From Pantoea phytobeneficialis (GTDB taxonomy: Bacteria > Pseudomonadota > Gammaproteobacteria > Enterobacterales > Enterobacteriaceae), in contig NZ_CP024636.1 of NCBI RefSeq assembly GCF_009728735.1, forward strand, positions 2,371,720 to 2,435,719: a stretch of DNA of 64,000 nt, given 5' to 3'. Below, piece after piece: positions 9,878 to 18,770 of the stretch; the stretch's first letter is position 1, and every line of letters starts with the position of its first letter. Position numbers and translations under genes: made by a program. The notes below the pieces were generated by a model that did not search any database, had not been told where the DNA came from, and was given only the letters and a program-made list of their open reading frames with translations.

Positions 9878-10045
9878 TATCTTCTCCCTTGGAAAAAACG
9901 TTGTCTAATCCTGGCATACCACGATCTTTTGTAACAGTCTGGCGCGATTTCCTGCTGACTTTTAACACGCTGCTCTTTAGGATGTGGTCGATATCGAGGC
10001 GGCTGGCGTGCTGGCTGTCTTCGGCTACGTGAATATGGAGAGTCT

Positions 10046-11902
10046 ATGCGCACATTGTGGCGAATTATTGCTGGCCTGTTCCGCTGGGGCTGGCGGGTGC
10101 TGAATTTTATCCGGGAATTTATCCTTAATTTATTTCTGATTGTGTTGATCCTGGCGGGTGTGGGGATCTGGTTACAGGTGAGCGGTTCCGGCAGCAGCGA
10201 ACCGGTCCAGCAGGGCGCGCTGAAAGTCGATCTTACCGGGGTGCTGGTGGACAAACCTTCGGTCAGCAACCGTCTGAGCCGGATTGGCCGTCAGTTGCTG
10301 GGTACCAGTAGTGATCGTCTCCAGGAAAACTCGCTGTTTGATGTGGTCGATGCCATTCGTCAGGCAAAAAGTGACAAAAACATCACCGGCATCGTGCTGG
10401 ATCTGCGTGATTTTGCCGGTGGCGATCAGCCGTCATTACAATATGTCGGTAAAGCACTGCGCGAATTCCGTGACAGCGGCAAACCGGTCTACGCGATTGG
10501 CGATAGTTACAGCCAGGCACAATATTATCTGGCGAGTTACGCCAACAAAGTTTATCTCTCGCCGCAGGGCACCGTTGATCTGCACGGTTTCGCCACTAAC
10601 GGCCTGTACTACAAAACCTTGCTCGACAAGCTGAAGGTTAACTCACATGTCTTCCGCGTCGGTACCTATAAATCGGCGGTCGAACCGTTCCTGCGTGACG
10701 ATATGTCACCAGAAGCACGCGATGCCGATAGCCGCTGGATCGGTCAGCTGTGGCAGAACTATCTGAACACCGTCTCCGCGAACCGTCAGATTACCCCGGA
10801 ACAGTTGTTCCCGGGTGCCGCCGGTATCATCAGCGGTTTGCAGGCGGTACAGGGTGATACGGCAAAATATGCGCTGAACAACAAGTTGGTCGACGCGCTG
10901 GATAGCCGTGCTTCTGCTGATCAGGAGCTGATTAAAACCTTCGGCTGGGATAAACAGAATAACGATTATCGTAACGTCAGCATTTACGATTACACCGTTA
11001 AGCAACCCACGCAGCAGGATGGCAATATCGCCGTGGTGATGGCGAGTGGCGCGATTATGGACGGTGAAGAAACCGCCGGAAACGTCGGTGGCGACACCAC
11101 CGCTGCACAGATCCGCGATGCGCGTCTCGATCCGAAAATCAAAGCGATCATTTTGCGCGTCAATAGCCCTGGTGGCAGCGTGACCGCGTCAGAAGCCATC
11201 CGCGAAGAACTGGCTGCTGCCCATGCGGCAGGTAAACCGGTAGTGGTGTCGATGGGCGGGATGGCCGCGTCTGGTGGCTACTGGATCTCCACTCCGGCGG
11301 ATTACATTGTGGCTAACCCCAGCACGCTGACCGGTTCGATTGGCATCTTCGGCGTGATCAATACCGTTGAGAACAGCCTGAGCACCATTGGTGTGCATAC
11401 CGATGGCGTTGCCACCTCGCCGTTGGCTGACGTCGCCACCACCAAAGCGTTACCGACGGAAGTACAGCAACTGATGCAGCTGACCATCGAGAATGGTTAT
11501 CGTAACTTCGTCGGTTTAGTGGCGGCTTCGCGTCATAAGACGCCAGAGCAGATCAATGAGATTGCCCAGGGCCATGTCTGGACCGGCAGCGATGCCAAAG
11601 CCAACGGGCTGGTGGATGCGCTGGGTGACTTTGATGATGCCGTCAGCAAAGCCGCTGAACTGGCTAAAATCACCACGCCGCAATTGAGCTGGTATCAGGA
11701 TGATCCGGGCATGCTGGATCTGCTGCTGAATCAGATGAGCGCGTCTGCCAGCGCTATCATGCCGGAAGCCTTAAAAGTGTGGCTGCCTGCGCCGATGTTG
11801 GATGTCATGAGCGCAATGAAAAAACAGCCCGGTCTGTTTGATAACCTTAACGATCCGCAAAATCGCTACGCGTTCTGCCTGAACTGTGGCCAGGTAAAAT
11901 AA
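10046..11902 (+). CDS. sppA: SppA, signal peptide peptidase (protease IV)
   Basis: 618-residue inner-membrane serine protease that degrades cleaved signal peptides, the same length as E. coli SppA. A single membrane anchor lies at residues 25-45 (ILNLFLIVLILAGVGIWL). Two tandem S49 domains supply the Lys-Ser dyad from different halves: Lys in VGTYKSAVEPF (Lys209 in E. coli) and Ser in MGGMAASGGYW (Ser409). RVNSPGGSVTAS is also conserved. The start ATG at 10046 is preceded by ATGGAGAGTCT. It is followed by a good terminator and then ansA. Confidence 0.97.
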   Translation: MRTLWRIIAGLFRWGWRVLNFIREFILNLFLIVLILAGVGIWLQVSGSGSSEPVQQGALKVDLTGVLVDKPSVSNRLSRIGRQLLGTSSDRLQENSLFDVVDAIRQAKSDKNITGIVLDLRDFAGGDQPSLQYVGKALREFRDSGKPVYAIGDSYSQAQYYLASYANKVYLSPQGTVDLHGFATNGLYYKTLLDKLKVNSHVFRVGTYKSAVEPFLRDDMSPEARDADSRWIGQLWQNYLNTVSANRQITPEQLFPGAAGIISGLQAVQGDTAKYALNNKLVDALDSRASADQELIKTFGWDKQNNDYRNVSIYDYTVKQPTQQDGNIAVVMASGAIMDGEETAGNVGGDTTAAQIRDARLDPKIKAIILRVNSPGGSVTASEAIREELAAAHAAGKPVVVSMGGMAASGGYWISTPADYIVANPSTLTGSIGIFGVINTVENSLSTIGVHTDGVATSPLADVATTKALPTEVQQLMQLTIENGYRNFVGLVAASRHKTPEQINEIAQGHVWTGSDAKANGLVDALGDFDDAVSKAAELAKITTPQLSWYQDDPGMLDLLLNQMSASASAIMPEALKVWLPAPMLDVMSAMKKQPGLFDNLNDPQNRYAFCLNCGQVK

Positions 11903-11909
11903 TCTTTAC

Positions 11910-11936
11910 AGCCCGGCCGCTGGTCGGGCTGCTTTT
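11910..11936 (+). terminator. Terminator after sppA
   Basis: AGCCCG (11910-11915) pairs with CGGGCT (11925-11930) around a GC-rich loop, followed by GCTTTT. It lies 8 bp after the sppA stop. Confidence 0.8.
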
Positions 11937-11987
11937 CCCCGGTAATCCCCTTATACTGCGCGTTTTACGGCAAGTCTGAGTTCATTC

Positions 11988-13001
11988 ATGCAAAAGAAAA
12001 ATATCTACGTAGCCTACACGGGCGGGACCATTGGTATGCAGCGTTCGGCACACGGCTACATTCCGGTTTCTGGCCATCTGCAACAGCAACTGGCGAATAT
12101 GCCCGAGTTCCATCGCCCGGAAATGCCCGATTTCACCATCCACGAGTACCAACCGTTGATGGATTCTTCCGATATGACGCCGGAGGACTGGCAGGCCATC
12201 GCCGATGATATCAAACAGAATTACGATCAATACGACGGCTTTGTTATTCTGCATGGCACAGACACCATGGCGTTCACCGCTTCGGCCCTCTCCTTTATGC
12301 TGGAGAATCTCGCCAAGCCAGTGATTGTGACCGGCTCGCAAATCCCGCTGGCCGAGTTACGCTCAGACGGTCAGCAAAACTTGCTTAACTCATTGTATGT
12401 CGCGGCTAATTATCCGATTAATGAAGTCGCGCTATTCTTTAATAACACGTTGTTCCGTGGCAACCGCACCACCAAAGCCCACGCCGATGGTTTTAATGCG
12501 TTTGCCTCCCCTAACCTGTCGCCGCTGTTGGAAGCCGGTATCCATATTCGCCGCCTGAATACCCCTCCAGCTCCTAAGGGAACAGGTGACTTGATTGTCC
12601 ACCCGATCACCCCGCAGCCGATTGGTGTGGTGACGATTTATCCGGGGATCTCTGCCGAGGTGGTACGTAACTTCCTGCGTCAGCCGGTGAAAGCCCTGAT
12701 CCTGCGTTCTTACGGCGTTGGCAATGCGCCACAAAACGCGGAGTTTCTGGCTGAACTGCAACAGGCCAGCGAGCGCGGCATTGTGGTGGTCAACCTGACG
12801 CAATGCATGTCCGGTAAGGTGAATATGGGTGGTTACGCCACAGGGAATGCGCTGGAGCATGCCGGGGTGATCAGTGGTTTTGATCTCACCGTGGAAGCGA
12901 CATTAACAAAACTTCACTTTTTACTGAGTCAAAACCTCACCAGCGCGGAAATTCGTGCCAGAATGCAACAGAATTTACGTGGCGAACTGACAGAAGACTG
13001 A
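11988..13001 (+). CDS. ansA: AnsA, cytoplasmic L-asparaginase I
   Basis: 337-residue type I asparaginase converting L-asparagine to aspartate and ammonia. No signal peptide is present, in keeping with the cytoplasmic enzyme. The nucleophile Thr14 lies in YVAYTGGTIGM and the second catalytic triad in VILHGTDTMAFTASALSFM. The length matches the E. coli protein (about 338). A ribosome site before 11988 is weak (CTGAGTT). It ends 16 bp before pncA, and the two form the usual ansA-pncA operon. Confidence 0.97.
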   Translation: MQKKNIYVAYTGGTIGMQRSAHGYIPVSGHLQQQLANMPEFHRPEMPDFTIHEYQPLMDSSDMTPEDWQAIADDIKQNYDQYDGFVILHGTDTMAFTASALSFMLENLAKPVIVTGSQIPLAELRSDGQQNLLNSLYVAANYPINEVALFFNNTLFRGNRTTKAHADGFNAFASPNLSPLLEAGIHIRRLNTPPAPKGTGDLIVHPITPQPIGVVTIYPGISAEVVRNFLRQPVKALILRSYGVGNAPQNAEFLAELQQASERGIVVVNLTQCMSGKVNMGGYATGNALEHAGVISGFDLTVEATLTKLHFLLSQNLTSAEIRARMQQNLRGELTED

Positions 13002-13017
13002 TACGGAGCGAGATGTG

Positions 13018-13626
13018 ATGAAGCGGGCACTGATAATCATCGATATACAGAACGATTTTTGCCCCGGCGGCCCCATGGCCGTACGCGAAGGTGACCTGAC
13101 CGTTGCCGTTGCGAATCGCTACGCGCGTGAGTTTCGTGCCCGGGGCGAGTGTGTGGTGGCATTGCAGGACTGGCATCCGAATAATCATGGCAGCTTTGCG
13201 TCGGTATCGGGTGAGCCGGTTTATACCCTGGGTGAGCTGAACGGGCTGGCGCAGATCTGGTGGCCGGATCATGGCATTCAGGGTTCGGTGGGTGCCGATT
13301 TCCACCCTGACCTGGATCGCACGCTGATCGATGCCGTATTCCATAAAGGCGAAGATGTTGACGTTGACAGCTACAGCGCCTTTTTCGATAACGGCCACCG
13401 GCGCAAAACTGAGCTGGATAGATGGCTGCGCGAGCGTGACATCAGCCATCTGGTGGTGCTGGGTTTAGCAACCGATTATTGCGTTAAATATAGCGTGCTG
13501 GATGCGCTGGAACTGGGCTACCAGGTCGAGGTGGTGGAGGAAGGTTGTCGTGGGGTCAATCTCAACCCTGAAGACAGCGCCATTGCCATCGAGCAAATGC
13601 GTAACCAGGGTGCCATCATTATCTGA
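13018..13626 (+). CDS. pncA: PncA, nicotinamidase
   Basis: 202-residue cysteine hydrolase that deamidates nicotinamide to nicotinate in the NAD salvage cycle; it also activates pyrazinamide. The catalytic triad is visible: Asp9 in IIIDIQNDF, the Lys in VFHKGEDVD and the Cys in GLATDYCVKYS. The metal site is in DWHPNNHGSF. Two start codons are possible, GTG at 13015 and ATG at 13018; GGAG at 13005 is 6 or 9 bases away, and I took the ATG. Second gene of the ansA-pncA operon, ending at a strong terminator. Confidence 0.96.
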   Translation: MKRALIIIDIQNDFCPGGPMAVREGDLTVAVANRYAREFRARGECVVALQDWHPNNHGSFASVSGEPVYTLGELNGLAQIWWPDHGIQGSVGADFHPDLDRTLIDAVFHKGEDVDVDSYSAFFDNGHRRKTELDRWLRERDISHLVVLGLATDYCVKYSVLDALELGYQVEVVEEGCRGVNLNPEDSAIAIEQMRNQGAIII

Positions 13627-13630
13627 AAAA

Positions 13631-13659
13631 GCAGGGCTGGTTTTACAGCCCTGCTTTTT
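13631..13659. terminator. Bidirectional terminator, pncA / yeaC
   Basis: GCAGGGCTG (13631-13639) / CAGCCCTGC (13646-13654) with TTTTT on the + side and AAAAA before the stem for the - strand. It serves convergent pncA and msrB-yeaC. Confidence 0.9.
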
Positions 13660-13661
13660 AC

Positions 13662-13943
13662 TCAGTGCAGGTTGATGCGGGTGATATCCGTCTCAATACC
13701 GAACTCTTCTTTCAGTTCTTTTTTCGACTTCGTCACCATCTCACCACCTTTGCTGATGGTCATATGTTGCGGCGCATCGTTATGGCGCGCCTGCCAGAGC
13801 ATCACCAGTTGCAGGCAATTTTCTTTTTGTTCGGGCGTCAGCGCTACCCCATCAGGCCACTTGCCGGTTTCCACCGCCGTGGCAAGACGCTGGTAAACTT
13901 CTGGCGTCATCGCCGCCAACATCGCTTCCAGTTCCTGTTTCAT
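13662..13943 (-). CDS. yeaC: YeaC family protein (DUF1315)
   Basis: 93-residue soluble protein of the DUF1315 family, close in sequence to E. coli YeaC. It has a helical N-terminal part (ELEAMLAAMTPEVYQRLATAVE), the conserved WPDGVALTPEQ and a charged lysine-rich stretch before the end. Function unknown. It begins 2 bp after the msrB stop and is surely cotranscribed and coupled with it, so a link to methionine sulfoxide repair is possible but unproven. Confidence 0.92.
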   Translation of the reverse strand: MKQELEAMLAAMTPEVYQRLATAVETGKWPDGVALTPEQKENCLQLVMLWQARHNDAPQHMTISKGGEMVTKSKKELKEEFGIETDITRINLH

Positions 13944-13945
13944 GC

Positions 13946-14356
13946 TTACCCCTGTTGTTGATTGCCTTGCTCGTCGGTAAAGTTGAGCGAGGCCGAATTC
14001 ACACAGTAGCGCTCGCCTGTTGGCTGTGGGCCGTCCGGGAACACATGCCCCAGATGCGCATCACAGTTGCCACAGCGGATTTCAACCCGGTGCATACCGT
14101 GGGAATCATCTTCGAGGTAGCGGATAGCGTCATCACTAACCGGCTGATAGAAACTCGGCCAACCGCAGCCCGAGTCATATTTGGTTTCAGAGAGGAACAG
14201 CGGTGCGTTACAAACCAGGCAGTGGTAGATGCCCTCCTGCTTGTTATGCAGCAGGGCTCCTGTAAAAGGGGGTTCGGTTCCGCGATGCTGAGTTACATAG
14301 CGCTGCATTTCCGACAGCTGCGCGATTTTTTCCGCGGATGCGGTGTCTTTAGCCAT
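13946..14356 (-). CDS. msrB: MsrB, peptide-methionine (R)-S-oxide reductase
   Basis: 136-residue enzyme that reduces the R form of methionine sulfoxide in proteins with thioredoxin. Structural zinc cysteines C46/C49 (CLVC) and C95/C98 (CGNC), the catalytic C118 in RYCVNSASL and the resolving C64 in DSGCGWPSF are present. The start at 14356 was preferred over an in-frame ATG at 14377 because GGA sits eight bases before it and homologues are about 137 residues. It is divergent from gapA across a 339-bp control region. Confidence 0.97.
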   Translation of the reverse strand: MAKDTASAEKIAQLSEMQRYVTQHRGTEPPFTGALLHNKQEGIYHCLVCNAPLFLSETKYDSGCGWPSFYQPVSDDAIRYLEDDSHGMHRVEIRCGNCDAHLGHVFPDGPQPTGERYCVNSASLNFTDEQGNQQQG

Positions 14357-14472
14357 TTTGGGATTCCGGAGTGTCATTCTGAAAAAATCGACTAGTATTC
14401 TAACAAATGAATAACATCATCCGGGTCTTTTTTCGTGCGAACACATCCGTCCTGCTGACGACAGCACGAATT

Positions 14473-14488
14473 TGTGATGCCGATCACC
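14473..14488 (+). promoter_or_regulatory. Probable CRP site upstream of gapA
   Basis: TGTGA-N6-TCACC (14473-14488) matches the CRP consensus TGTGA-N6-TCACA at nine of ten positions. It lies 207 bp before the gapA start in the msrB-gapA divergent region. CRP control of gapA is known in E. coli. Confidence 0.6.
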
Positions 14489-14550
14489 CTTTAGATCCCA
14501 CATCCCTTTATAGTCGGCGATCGGCAAATCTGGCTTTGGAATAATCCCTG

Positions 14551-14570
14551 TTGCGCAAGCGTTTGCGCAA
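14551..14570. promoter_or_regulatory. 20-bp palindrome upstream of gapA, LacI/PurR-family type operator
   Basis: TTGCGCAAGCGTTTGCGCAA reads as two copies of the self-complementary octamer TTGCGCAA with GCGT between. The centre GCAA-N-CG-N-TTGC is like the operators of LacI/PurR-family repressors. Which protein binds cannot be told from sequence. Confidence 0.5.
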
Positions 14571-14624
14571 CGAATAATTCCTGTCATTGGAATTGACCTG
14601 TCGCAACAATTGACACGATTCCGC

Positions 14625-14652
14625 TTGACGCCTGGTAAGGTTTTTGTAATTT
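14625..14652 (+). promoter_or_regulatory. gapA proximal promoter
   Basis: TTGACG (14625-14630), 16-bp spacer, TAATTT (14647-14652), followed by a 43-nt leader to the ATG. The sequence from here to the start codon closely follows what I recall of E. coli gapA P1. Confidence 0.65.
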
Positions 14653-14683
14653 TACAGCCAACCTTTTATTCACTAACAAATAG

Positions 14684-15694
<1,011 letters not shown>

Positions 15695-15724
15695 GCTAAC
15701 CAGCACAACAGACAGATCAGACAA

Positions 15725-15750
15725 GGGGCGACTTAGGTCGCCCTTTTTAT
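15725..15750 (+). terminator. Terminator after gapA
   Basis: GGGCGAC (15726-15732) / GTCGCCC (15737-15743) stem with loop TTAG, followed by TTTTTAT. It ends 28 bp before yeaD. Confidence 0.92.
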
Positions 15751-15777
15751 TTGGCTAGCTTAAGAGAAGGATTTTGT

Positions 15778-16653
15778 ATGCAAGAGTCGCTTTTTTCGCT
15801 ACCCGTAGTTCAGCAGATCACCCCTTATCTGTCACAACGTCAGATTGGTGAACTGCCGGTCATTATTGTCAGCCATCCCCGCGTGCGCGCAGCCATTACC
15901 TTGCAAGGTGCGCATCTGCTCGCCTGGCAACCCAGTGGTCAACAGCCGGTCCTCTGGCTCAGTGAGAAGACGCCTTTTGCTGTCGGCAAGGCGATTCGTG
16001 GTGGCGTACCGATCTGCTGGCCGTGGTTTGGCCCGGCGGGTGAACCTGCGCACGGTTTCGCCCGTAATCAATCCTGGACGTTATCCGCGCATGACGAGAA
16101 TGAAGAAGGCGTCATTCTGACCTTTGCGCTGGAGAGTAATGCACAAACGCTGAAACTGTGGCCGCACGATTTTACCCTGCTCGCCCGCTTCCGTATTGGT
16201 GCCCATTGCGAAATTGAGCTGGAAGCGCATGGCGACTTCGCCGCAACTGCCGCGCTGCACAGCTACTTCCAGGTGACCGATATTGCGGCAACTGAAGTCA
16301 GCGGTCTGGGTAACAGCTTCGTGGATAAAGTGAATGACAGTGCGGTCGGCACATCCAATGGTAAGCAGACCTATCCGGGTCGTATCGATCGCGTCTTTAC
16401 CGCGCCGGAAGATTGCAGCGTGATTCATGATAAAGCGGGCAATCGACAGATCGAAGTGTACCATCACTATCAAAGTGACGTTGTCACCTGGAATCCTGGT
16501 CCGGAGCTGTCGTGCAGCATGGGGGATATGGCTAACGATGGTTACAAAACTATGGTGTGTGTCGAAACTGCACGCATTAACCAGCCACTGGTGAGCGCCG
16601 GTGAATCCCCTGCTCGCCTCGCCACAACTTTCCGGTTACGCAATAAAGTCTGA
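15778..16653 (+). CDS. yeaD: YeaD, D-hexose-6-phosphate mutarotase
   Basis: 291-residue galactose-mutarotase-like protein of the glucose-6-phosphate 1-epimerase group, which interconverts the alpha and beta anomers of hexose 6-phosphates. Family features are RGGVPICWPWFGPAG (about residues 74-88), HGFARN with the catalytic His, and LHSYFQVTDI. Start ATG at 15778 has AAGG eight bases before it. It lies directly after gapA, as in E. coli, but across a strong terminator. It converges on yeaE. Confidence 0.94.
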   Translation: MQESLFSLPVVQQITPYLSQRQIGELPVIIVSHPRVRAAITLQGAHLLAWQPSGQQPVLWLSEKTPFAVGKAIRGGVPICWPWFGPAGEPAHGFARNQSWTLSAHDENEEGVILTFALESNAQTLKLWPHDFTLLARFRIGAHCEIELEAHGDFAATAALHSYFQVTDIAATEVSGLGNSFVDKVNDSAVGTSNGKQTYPGRIDRVFTAPEDCSVIHDKAGNRQIEVYHHYQSDVVTWNPGPELSCSMGDMANDGYKTMVCVETARINQPLVSAGESPARLATTFRLRNKV

Positions 16654-16656
16654 CAA

Positions 16657-16676
16657 AACGGCGCGCATGCGCCGTT
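16657..16676. terminator. Hairpin between yeaD and yeaE
   Basis: AACGGCGC (16657-16664) / GCGCCGTT (16669-16676) with a 4-nt loop sits in the 21-bp gap of two convergent genes and overlaps the yeaE stop. No T-run follows, so efficient termination is uncertain. Confidence 0.4.
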
Positions 16677-17526
16677 AGACCACATCCAGCGGCAGTTTAG
16701 CCTGCGGTGGTGGGAAGGCCTGATTCAGAATGGCCAGTTGTTCGCCACTTAACACCACATTAAGCGCTGCCGCATTTTCCTGGACATGCGCCACACTGCT
16801 GGCTTTCGGTATGGCGATCACCCCCTCTTTGCGAATCACCCACGCCAGCAGCAATTGCGCTACGCTAATGCCCTGCTGTTGTGCAATCTGCTGCACGCGC
16901 GGGTCACTGAAGAGCGTCTGGCGCAGACGTCCAGCCTGGGCCAACGGGCAATACGCCATAATCGGCACATCACGTAACTGGCATTCCGGTAGTAAATCAT
17001 ACTCAATACCGCGAGACGCCAGATGGTAAAGCACCTGATTGGTTAAACAGGCCTCTCCACCCGGCTCTCCCCACAGTTCCTGCATATCCTCGGTGTCAAA
17101 GTTGGAGACACCCCAGTGGCGAATCTTGCCCTGCTGTTGCAGTGTCTCCATGGCGCGAATGGTTTCCTCCAGCGGCACATTGCCCCGCCAGTGCAACAAA
17201 TAAAGATCCAGATAATCAGTCTGTAAACGACGCAAGCTGCGTTCGCAGGCATCTATCGCATCGACTTCTCCCGCATTCCACGGATAGACCTTTGACACCA
17301 GCCAGGCTTGATCGCGACGTCCTTTTAGCGCCTCGCCGACAACCATTTCGGCACCGCCTTCCGCATACATTTCGGCGGTATCAATCAGTTTAAGCCCAAG
17401 GTCGAGGCCTGCCTGCAACGCGGCAACTTCCTGCTGATGTGTCGCCGGACTCTCCCCCATGTACCAGGTACCCTGGCCAATGGCTGGGATGGGTGCTTCT
17501 CCCCTGAACTGAATCATCTTTGTCAT
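16675..17526 (-). CDS. yeaE: YeaE, aldo-keto reductase (methylglyoxal reductase)
   Basis: 283-residue NADPH-dependent aldo-keto reductase. E. coli YeaE reduces methylglyoxal to acetol. The (alpha/beta)8 barrel shows the catalytic tetrad: Asp and Tyr in LIDTAEMYAEGGAE, Lys in LVSKVYPWN and His in LYLLHWRG. IPKASSVAHVQENA at the C-terminal side is the cofactor-phosphate loop. Start ATG at 17526 follows a perfect GGAGG four bases upstream; an in-frame start at 17574 is not needed. The gene lies between yeaD and mipA as in E. coli. Confidence 0.95.
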   Translation of the reverse strand: MTKMIQFRGEAPIPAIGQGTWYMGESPATHQQEVAALQAGLDLGLKLIDTAEMYAEGGAEMVVGEALKGRRDQAWLVSKVYPWNAGEVDAIDACERSLRRLQTDYLDLYLLHWRGNVPLEETIRAMETLQQQGKIRHWGVSNFDTEDMQELWGEPGGEACLTNQVLYHLASRGIEYDLLPECQLRDVPIMAYCPLAQAGRLRQTLFSDPRVQQIAQQQGISVAQLLLAWVIRKEGVIAIPKASSVAHVQENAAALNVVLSGEQLAILNQAFPPPQAKLPLDVV

Positions 17527-17573
17527 AAAACCTCCAAATGAACCATAACGGTGCGCAGCCTTGGTGCGCAGCA

Positions 17574-17597
17574 ATAAAAATGCCCCATTTTGGGGCG
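17574..17597 (-). terminator. Terminator after mipA
   Basis: On the - strand the stem GCCCCA / TGGGGC (17582-17596) is followed by ATTTTTA (17581-17575). It sits just after the mipA stop at 17612. Confidence 0.85.
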
Positions 17598-17611
17598 TTT
17601 CATTGCAGCCA

Positions 17612-18361
17612 TCAGAAGCTGTAGCTGATACCTGTCCAAAGCGTCACTTGCCCGCTCTTATTCACCATTGGACTGTCTTTGATGTCACTACCAAATCGGG
17701 TATAACGTCCGGAAACCGTCGCGTTCCAGCTTTGGCTGATCTGGTAACTGGCGTTCATTTCCAGGTAGGGAGACCAACTGTCATCCGGTTGATAACGCGC
17801 GATACCGGTACGCGCACTTTCCTGTGATGAGACGCCATAGTAGTAGCGGTTTTGATTGGCGCTGTTCCACAAGGCACCAATCCCCGGCGTCAGGCTAAAC
17901 GCACCAAAATCGAAACGATACAACCAGGTCATATCCCACATCACACCGTTGCTGTTGTTGAGTACATCCCCTAACAGCGCGGTGCGTAAGATGCCCCACT
18001 GTGAGATATGGCGATAGCTGGCACCCGCCATCAACGTCATGCGACGCTTGTCGAGTCGCTTCATATCGCTCAGATCATTGTCTTTCGGGTCATACTGCTG
18101 CGGCGAACCGAGCACCGTCAACGACAGTTGATCCTGCGGGTCCTTCCACAGGTAGTAACCCCCCTGTAGGCTATGGAACCAGAAGCTGTCGCCTTCATAA
18201 TTAATCACCGGCACCGGTATATATCGGTCCTGTCCCCCGCGGTAGGGCGATTCGGCGTAAATAACAGAGGCCCCAAGAGATAAGGGATCGGCATACGTGC
18301 TGAAAGCCGCAAAATAGCAGGGTGCGAGCAGAGCAAGCGCTTTAAGTTTGAAATGGTTCAC
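17612..18361 (-). CDS. mipA: MipA, outer-membrane MltA-interacting scaffold protein
   Basis: 249-residue outer-membrane protein of the MipA/OmpV family. E. coli MipA holds the murein hydrolase MltA and the synthase PBP1B together. A signal peptide is seen (cleavage near TYADP, about residue 24), then alternating amphipathic beta strands (PVPVINYEGDSFWFHSLQGG) and the terminal aromatic motif WTGISYSF typical of beta barrels. The start ATG at 18361 has no strong ribosome site. The gene has a long AT-rich promoter region shared divergently with prkA. Confidence 0.94.
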   Translation of the reverse strand: MNHFKLKALALLAPCYFAAFSTYADPLSLGASVIYAESPYRGGQDRYIPVPVINYEGDSFWFHSLQGGYYLWKDPQDQLSLTVLGSPQQYDPKDNDLSDMKRLDKRRMTLMAGASYRHISQWGILRTALLGDVLNNSNGVMWDMTWLYRFDFGAFSLTPGIGALWNSANQNRYYYGVSSQESARTGIARYQPDDSWSPYLEMNASYQISQSWNATVSGRYTRFGSDIKDSPMVNKSGQVTLWTGISYSF

Positions 18362-18770
18362 AATTTATTCAGTCCATAAATATAACAATCACACGCAGAG
18401 TCTAACCAATTTCTCCACAGGGTTTAACTTTTAATGGGGGTTGTTGTTAGCCGCAGCAGAATTGTCTGAAACCATCAATACCGCTGTGATTTGAGAGATC
18501 GGTTCCCTGTCCCTTATGAGACTTTGTTATTGATATATCGCTAAATAAGGAGAAGAAACGGAGGAAATTTCTTAAATGCCTTCTACAGTTAAAAGTAAGA
18601 CGAGACTTTTTGTACGAGCAGAGTAACCATAAGAATTGTGTATCCCGATAAAAAATCGTCAGGTTGGCATAAGGGTTGCTGTACTCAATAGAGAATATCT
18701 TCCGGGAGCTGCAAGAGCATCTTAATTACGCTCCTTTACCTGTGCTAAAAACGAAAGGACGGGCATCGCT
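18362..18770. other. Divergent control region mipA / prkA (409 bp)
   Basis: It holds the sigma-54 promoter of prkA (18665-18680). Two ribosome-site-like purine tracts, TAAGGAG and CGGAGGAAA (about 18547-18567), precede only a 16-codon frame (18576-18626). I searched for NtrC-type GCAC...GTGC dyads and saw none that were convincing. No other gene can be supported. Confidence 0.6.
18665..18680 (+). promoter_or_regulatory. Sigma-54 promoter of prkA-yeaH
   Basis: TGGCAT (18665-18670), AAGGG, TTGCT (18676-18680): the invariant GG and GC are 12 bp apart as required for RpoN. The predicted start near 18692 gives a leader of about 80 nt. In E. coli the yeaGH operon is NtrC/RpoN controlled, so this agrees with the known biology. 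Confidence 0.8.
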
